Origin: F23-B02 sp963590435
GTDB taxonomy: Bacteria; Bacillota; Clostridia; Oscillospirales; Oscillospiraceae
NCBI GenBank assembly: GCA_963590435.1
Contig: CAVAPG010000002.1
Location: 1 to 35,340, forward strand
Direction: 5' to 3'
DNA length: 35,340 nt
This document shows positions 30,928 to 35,340 of the stretch, piece after piece (position 1 is the stretch's first letter; every line of letters begins with the position of its first letter). The position numbers and the translations under genes were made by a program. The notes beneath the pieces are model-generated. The model was not told where the DNA came from. It saw only the letters and a list, made by a program, of their open reading frames with translations, and made no database searches.

Positions 30928-31686
30928 ATGAACACACTGACTAACACAATAGAACAGTATTGGACGCGGCGTGCAAGCTCATATACCGATGTAGTCAAGA
31001 AAAATCTTGCCGACGGATGGGACAGTAAATGGGCAGATGAGCTGATAAAAAACTTTCCGAAATCGGAGGGGCGGACGCTGAAGGTGCTGGATATAGGCAC
31101 AGGTCCGGGATTTTATGCAATAATCCTTGCCGAACGCGGCTACGATGTAACCGCAGTTGATGTTTCAGACGGAATGCTTGAGCAGGCAAAAAACAATGCA
31201 GGTCAACTTGCCGATACAATACATTTTCTTAAAATGGATGCACAGCAGCTTGATTTTGATGACGGCGAATTTGATGTTATCGTGACGCGCAATTTGACAT
31301 GGAATTTGCCCGATCCCGTGAAAGCATATGGTGAGTGGCGGCGTGTTCTGCACGACGGCGGAGTCATGCTGAACATCGATTCAAACTGGTATGCGTACCT
31401 TTTCGATGAGAACAAAAAAAGTGAAAAACAGGCAGATCGCGCAAACACCGTGCAGGCAGGCTTTGAGGACTATGAAAGCTATGACGAGGGCTGGCTTATG
31501 GAGAGCATTTCCCGTACATTGCCTATGGGAAGACTTGCGCGTCCGCAATGGGATGCAATGACACTTCTCAGCCTCGGATATAAAAATGTAAGTGCCGACA
31601 CATCGGTCAGCCGCAGACTCTGGAGCAAAGAGGAAATGCTGAATTATGCATCAACTCCATGCTTCCTGATAAGGGCCGTGAAGTGA
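30928..31686 (+). CDS. Class I SAM-dependent methyltransferase next to Nik-type importer
   Basis: A 252-residue Rossmann-fold methyltransferase. Motif I VLDIGTGPG is at 53-61, the acidic ribose-binding Asp78 in AVDVSDGML, the motif II region MDAQQLDFDDGEFD, and the active-site-like RNLTWNLPDP near 116-125, then VLHDGGVMLNIDSNWYAYL. The C-terminal helical part is specific to this subgroup. Its substrate is unknown. The start at 30928 has GAGGGGAG 8 nt upstream; a 15-codon extension has no RBS. It begins the operon and ends 17 nt before the importer's binding protein, so it may modify the imported ligand or a metal chelator. Confidence 0.9.
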   Translation: MNTLTNTIEQYWTRRASSYTDVVKKNLADGWDSKWADELIKNFPKSEGRTLKVLDIGTGPGFYAIILAERGYDVTAVDVSDGMLEQAKNNAGQLADTIHFLKMDAQQLDFDDGEFDVIVTRNLTWNLPDPVKAYGEWRRVLHDGGVMLNIDSNWYAYLFDENKKSEKQADRANTVQAGFEDYESYDEGWLMESISRTLPMGRLARPQWDAMTLLSLGYKNVSADTSVSRRLWSKEEMLNYASTPCFLIRAVK

Positions 31687-31703
31687 TTTGGGAGGAGAGA
31701 AAA

Positions 31704-33227
31704 ATGATGAAAAAACGACTTGCTGCATTTATGCTTGTGCTTATTATGACCCTGAGTCTGACTGCATGCGGAAGCAATGAGGATAACAAAGCAGACGGAG
31801 AAAAAATACTGCGTATTGCCGAAAGCTTCGCCTATCCGAGCCTGGATGCACATAAGGAATACTACGGCTGGTACACATCTATATACGGTATAACAGAGGC
31901 TCTCTTCAAAATGGGGGATGACAGCTCCGTGCAGCCTTGCTTAGCCGAAAGTGCAGAGGTTTCAGACGACGGACTGAAATGGACAGTGACGCTCAGGGAC
32001 GGAATCTGCTTCTCTAACGGTAAAAGTGTAACATCCGAGGATGTTATTGAAAATCTTAAACGTGTCGGTGATGTTAATATCAGATTTTCGCAGTTTGCCG
32101 ATTACGAATATACAGCCATTGATGATTCGGTATTCACGATAAAAACATCGGATATCTATCCGACGCTCGTAAATGATCTTGCATCACCGGAGATGGCGAT
32201 TCTTGACCTTGAGGCAACCGATGACTTTGACAATGCTCCCGTTGCCACGGGACCGTTTGTGATAAAATCATTTGAGCCTGAGGGAACAGTTGAGGTCGCC
32301 CGTAATGATAATTATTGGGGTGGGGAAGTCAAGCTCGACGGAGCAATTTTTTACTATATGCAGGATGACGAATCCAAGCTTATGGCGATGCAAAACGGCG
32401 AAATTGACTGTTATACGTCGGTCACGGCCGCGGCAAAGGAAATATATGATGCCTCACCGGACAAATATACGGTTACAGACATCCCTGCAACGCGTCTGCA
32501 GTTTTACATGCTCAATCAGAATAAGCTGAGCGATGAGCTGAGAGCGGCAATTAATTTGACGATTGACTGTGACGCCATTGCCGCATACCTGAACGGCACA
32601 GTGACAGCCGCAACAGGTCCTTTCGGAACATCGACAGCATACGGCAAAGCGGTCAAACCGGCAGTTGACACTGCCGCGGCAAAGGCTGCAATCGAAGCCG
32701 AGGGATATACGCTCGGTTCGGACGGTATCTACGAAAAGAACGGGGAGGATCTGAAGCTCAACATATGCTATTATAATGCCCGTTCACTCGATTCCCTGGC
32801 ACTGCTCATGCAGGAACAGCTGAAGTCCGTCGGAATAGGTTCAACCCTTACGGCGCAGGAAGATGCCGATGCAACATATGTCCTCTCAGGAGACTATGAC
32901 ATTGCTCTGTACTGCATGATAGCGGACAAAAACGGAGATCCGTATTATTTTATAGACACCGTTCTGCGCCCCGGCGGGTATTGGGCATCGGCAGGATTTG
33001 AAAATGCCGAAGTAAGCTCACTTATAGACAATCTTCAAGTCGAAACCGTCCCTTCCAAGAGAGCCGAGACGGCAAATAAGATTGTTCAGATAGCTATTGA
33101 TGACAATGCCATCGGCTGCGTAGGGTTGTTTAATAACATTACCGTTTCTGCTAAAAATGTCAGCGGAATTCATGAGACATCTCCATTCGACTTCTATCGG
33201 ATTGATTCCGAAACAGACATAAATTGA
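31704..33227 (+). CDS. Nickel/peptide-type ABC binding lipoprotein (SBP family 5)
   Basis: A 507-residue binding lipoprotein of the OppA/NikA family. The signal ends in lipobox L-T-A-C. Family marks are ESFAYPSLDAHKEYYGWY, LAESAEVSDDGLKWTVTLRDG, FSNGKSVTSEDVIENLKR, TGPFVIKSFEPEGTVEVARN and DNYWGG. The opening SLDAHKEYYGW and short length fit the NikA/CntA-like subset more than peptide binders. Nickel-chelate, another metal complex or a peptide are possible ligands. RBS GGGAGGAG precedes tandem ATGs (31704 and 31707); 31704 is used. A hairpin separates it from the permease gene. Confidence 0.93.
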   Translation: MMKKRLAAFMLVLIMTLSLTACGSNEDNKADGEKILRIAESFAYPSLDAHKEYYGWYTSIYGITEALFKMGDDSSVQPCLAESAEVSDDGLKWTVTLRDGICFSNGKSVTSEDVIENLKRVGDVNIRFSQFADYEYTAIDDSVFTIKTSDIYPTLVNDLASPEMAILDLEATDDFDNAPVATGPFVIKSFEPEGTVEVARNDNYWGGEVKLDGAIFYYMQDDESKLMAMQNGEIDCYTSVTAAAKEIYDASPDKYTVTDIPATRLQFYMLNQNKLSDELRAAINLTIDCDAIAAYLNGTVTAATGPFGTSTAYGKAVKPAVDTAAAKAAIEAEGYTLGSDGIYEKNGEDLKLNICYYNARSLDSLALLMQEQLKSVGIGSTLTAQEDADATYVLSGDYDIALYCMIADKNGDPYYFIDTVLRPGGYWASAGFENAEVSSLIDNLQVETVPSKRAETANKIVQIAIDDNAIGCVGLFNNITVSAKNVSGIHETSPFDFYRIDSETDIN

Positions 33228-33240
33228 ATTAGTACCTTGA

Positions 33241-33274
33241 CGGCAGGAGTCCTGTGTATCCGGGGCTCCTGCCG
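33241..33274 (+). terminator. Intercistronic stem-loop between binding-protein and NikB-type permease genes
   Basis: A 9-bp perfect stem CGGCAGGAG / CTCCTGCCG, extended by TCC with GGG to about 12 bp, fills the 58-nt spacer and ends 11 nt before the permease start. There is no U-tract, so it probably tunes expression rather than fully terminates. Confidence 0.7.
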
Positions 33275-33285
33275 AACGGGCAGAG

Positions 33286-34224
33286 GTGAAAGATATAAAA
33301 AAGCAAGTTTTAAAACGCCTGATTCATCTTGCGATTATAATAATAGGATTGAGTTTTCTGACCTATCTTCTTATGTATATAGCCCCCGGTGACCCTGCGC
33401 TTAAAAAGCTTAATGCGCAGGGTATAAGTGTTTCTGAAGAAACATTGGAGAATGCTCGTGAAGAAATGGGACTCAACGAGCCGTTTCTCGTAAGATATGC
33501 AAATTGGCTCGGCGATGCTCTGCGCGGTGATCTCGGCACATCATATAAAGACGGGCTGCCTGTTGCCTCAAAGCTTATCCATGCCCTTAAATATACGCTT
33601 GTTTTAAGCTCTGCCAGCCTTGCACTGTCGCTTATAATATCGCTTCCGCTTGCACTTGTAACGGCGGTAAAAAAAGACGGTATACTTGATGAAGTAGTAA
33701 AGCTGCTGAGTTTTGTCGGCAACTCAATGCCAAGCTTTCTTATTTCAGTGCTGCTTATGTATTTTCTCTGCGTTAAAACGCAGCTGCTGCCTGTCATTGC
33801 CGGCAATAGCGTAAAAGGACTTATCATGCCGTGCCTTGCGCTGTCCATACCGATGTGTGCGCGGTTCGTCCGGCAGTTCCGCGCTGAAATTCTCGATCAG
33901 CTCGGACACGAATATGTCCTCGGAGCGAGAGCGAGGGGAGTAAAAGAGGCAAAAATATTATTTTGTAATGTTCTTCGAAACGCGATGATTCCAATTCTGA
34001 CAGTTATTGCGCTGTCTGTCGGCACATTGCTCGGCGGAAGCGTGGTTGTCGAAACTATGTTCCGCTGGCCGGGACTCGGCAAACTCGTAATGGAATCCAT
34101 TACGGCGCGAGATTATCCGGTTATTCAGGGCTTCGTGATATTCACCAGCGGTATATATGTTCTGATAAATCTTGCTGTTGATATCTGCTATCACCGTCTT
34201 GACCCCAGGGTCAGAGAAATGTGA
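33286..34224 (+). CDS. Nickel/peptide ABC permease, NikB/OppB type
   Basis: A 312-residue inner-membrane permease. The N-terminal helix LIHLAIIIIGLSFLTYLLMY is followed by APGDPA and the family's extracytoplasmic LGLDQPF-like segment (MGLNEPFLVRYANWL); the coupling loop HEYVLGARARGVKEAKIL and the C-terminal FRWPGLG and DYPVIQGF are typical. The annotated start is GTG at 33286; the best Shine-Dalgarno match (AGAGGTG) overlaps this GTG, so initiation a few codons later at an ATA (33295) is conceivable. It pairs with the NikC-type permease 6 nt downstream. Confidence 0.93.
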   Translation: MKDIKKQVLKRLIHLAIIIIGLSFLTYLLMYIAPGDPALKKLNAQGISVSEETLENAREEMGLNEPFLVRYANWLGDALRGDLGTSYKDGLPVASKLIHALKYTLVLSSASLALSLIISLPLALVTAVKKDGILDEVVKLLSFVGNSMPSFLISVLLMYFLCVKTQLLPVIAGNSVKGLIMPCLALSIPMCARFVRQFRAEILDQLGHEYVLGARARGVKEAKILFCNVLRNAMIPILTVIALSVGTLLGGSVVVETMFRWPGLGKLVMESITARDYPVIQGFVIFTSGIYVLINLAVDICYHRLDPRVREM

Positions 34225-34230
34225 GGTGGT

Positions 34231-35070
34231 ATGAGTATGAATCTCAGCATTTCACGCAATGCAAGACTGAGGCATAAAACCTGCTTTTTTATGCTCTTAG
34301 CCGCCGCTTTGCTACTCATTGCGATATTAGCACCCTTTATTGTCCCAAATGACCCGAATGCAACAGATGCCGCACATATGAATGCCGCCCCCGATGCAGA
34401 GCACATTTTCGGTACGGACAGATACGGAAGATGCGTTTTTTCGCGAGTTATCATGGGCACGAGGACATCAATTTTTTCGGCAGTTATTCTCGTTGGCGTG
34501 ACTGGGGCTTTAGGCACATTTCTCGGCATAATTGCCGGTTGGTACGGCGGAGCGATTGACAGCATTATCATGCGTATGGTTGACATAATGTTGGCGTTTC
34601 CGCAAATGATACTCGCAGTAGCTGTTGCCGGTATACTCGGAGGAGGAATGATAAACGCAATGCTTGCCATGGGACTGTCCGGATGGACATTGTATGCACG
34701 GCTTGCGAGGGCTCAGGTCATTGCAGTGAAAAACGAACCGTTTATAAGTGCCGCACGACTTTCGGGTTGTTCCGACATTAAGATTATGTTTAAGTATCTC
34801 CTGCCGTGCATGCTCGGTTCAATCATTGTAAACGCCGCAACTCAGCTTGGTGTAATGATGATCGGTATTGCCGGGCTGTCATTCCTCGGTATCGGTGTGT
34901 CGGAACCCAATGCCGAATGGGGCAGTATGATAAACCAATCACGCGCCTATATGCAAATTGCTCCATGGGCAACACTTGCTCCGGCCGGAGCGACCATTAT
35001 AACGGTAATGGTTTTTAACTGCCTCGGTGATTGCCTGCGTGATATTTCAGATACGGAGGCAGCGAAATGA
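34231..35070 (+). CDS. Nickel/peptide ABC permease, NikC/OppC type
   Basis: A 279-residue permease, partner of the upstream one. The N-terminal helix is followed by APFIVPNDPNATD and HIFGTDRYGRCVFSRVIMGT, the hallmark of the OppC/NikC group; the coupling loop NEPFISAARLSGCSDIKIM and GLSFLGIGVSEPNAEWGSMI follow. Two in-frame ATGs (34231, 34237) are possible after GAGGTGG; the first is listed. Its stop overlaps the ATPase start by 4 nt. Confidence 0.94.
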   Translation: MSMNLSISRNARLRHKTCFFMLLAAALLLIAILAPFIVPNDPNATDAAHMNAAPDAEHIFGTDRYGRCVFSRVIMGTRTSIFSAVILVGVTGALGTFLGIIAGWYGGAIDSIIMRMVDIMLAFPQMILAVAVAGILGGGMINAMLAMGLSGWTLYARLARAQVIAVKNEPFISAARLSGCSDIKIMFKYLLPCMLGSIIVNAATQLGVMMIGIAGLSFLGIGVSEPNAEWGSMINQSRAYMQIAPWATLAPAGATIITVMVFNCLGDCLRDISDTEAAK

Positions 35071-35340
35071 GCGATAACGATAAGATTATTCTGTCTCTTG
35101 AGAGAGTTTCTGCAGGGTACGGCGAGGGAAATGTCATATCGGACATATCCTTTTCGCTTACAAAAGGCGAAATACTATGCTTTGTCGGTCAGTCAGGCTG
35201 CGGAAAGAGCACATTGCTCAAATCGATTATCGGAACGTTTGACAAGCCTACAGTCAGCTGCGGAGAGATTATATTTGATTCCCGCAGCCTTTCCGAATGC
35301 TCGGAAAAACAGAGAGCAAGGCTCACGACTGTGGGTATGG
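35067..35340 (+). CDS. Nickel/peptide ABC ATPase, NikD/DppD type (cut by window end)
   Basis: The first 91 codons of an ABC ATPase. ISLERVSAGYG-like opening strands and Walker A GQSGCGKST at 41-49 are followed by a strand KPTVSCGEIIFD and LSECSEKQRARLTTVGM, which leads to the Q-loop beyond the window. RBS GGAGG lies 7 nt before the ATG, which overlaps the permease stop (ATGA). The second ATPase (NikE type) is presumably next. Confidence 0.92.
   Translation, partial: MSDNDKIILSLERVSAGYGEGNVISDISFSLTKGEILCFVGQSGCGKSTLLKSIIGTFDKPTVSCGEIIFDSRSLSECSEKQRARLTTVGM

Noticed and set aside
780..35340. A staphylopine-type metallophore cluster
   Set aside because: A CntK-like racemase and a Nik/Cnt-like importer are both present but 27 kb apart, and there is no nicotianamine-synthase-like CntL or opine dehydrogenase CntM in the window.
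1..35340. CRISPR array, insertion sequence, toxin-antitoxin pair
   Set aside because: No regularly spaced repeats, no transposase-like frames with terminal inverted repeats, and no recognisable toxin-antitoxin pair were seen on either strand.

Overview
The window (35,340 nt, about 48% GC by eye) reads as chromosomal DNA of an anaerobic, Gram-positive-type low-to-mid GC bacterium of the class Clostridia, most likely a gut Oscillospirales/Ruminococcaceae-like lineage. The basis is strong GGAGG ribosome binding sites, frequent TTG/GTG starts, lipoproteins with an L-C-A-C lipobox, a BspA-LRR/SLH surface protein, DUF5685, acetate kinase, and an rplU-rpmA-obg order without the prp gene usual in Firmicutes. 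There is one 10-N assembly gap (11040-11049), so the left 11 kb and the rest are scaffolded rather than contiguous. I see no CRISPR array, phage module, insertion sequence or rRNA.

Layout. 1-4.9 kb, minus strand: a DUF2798-type membrane protein, and upstream of it a polar amino-acid ABC operon in the order binding lipoprotein, permease, ATPase, CntK-like (DapF-fold) amino-acid racemase, second binding lipoprotein. The second binding protein has its fold segments in circularly permuted order, the most unusual thing in the window. 4.9-9.4 kb, minus strand: a 707-residue lipoprotein, then obg, rpmA and rplU with a consensus promoter and a leader RNA. 9.5-14 kb: cardiolipin synthase, the gap, a small Cro/C1-type regulator, and divergent ackA and tmcAL. 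14-19.3 kb, plus strand: a complete branched-chain amino-acid (Liv) ABC operon, then tRNA-Met and tRNA-Glu behind a perfect consensus promoter. 19.6-23.1 kb: PAP2 phosphatase and iron-type alcohol dehydrogenase (minus), and a 6-phosphofructokinase (plus). 23.2-26.1 kb: a YD-repeat lipoprotein and a zinc-ribbon/DUF5685/J-protein cassette. 26.2-30.8 kb: LRR/SLH surface protein, HD hydrolase plus Sfp-type phosphopantetheinyl transferase, HAD nucleotidase and a TPR protein. 30.9 kb to the end, plus strand: a methyltransferase followed by a nickel/peptide-type ABC importer whose ATPase gene is cut by the window edge.

Themes. Three separate ABC import operons (polar amino acid, branched-chain amino acid, nickel/peptide) each carry a strong stem-loop between the binding-protein gene and the first permease gene, probably to allow more binding protein than membrane complex. 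Energy and carbon genes (pfkA, ackA, alcohol dehydrogenase) fit a fermentative lifestyle. ackA lies back to back with tmcAL, whose enzyme uses acetate to modify tRNA-Met; an elongator tRNA-Met gene lies about 5 kb away.
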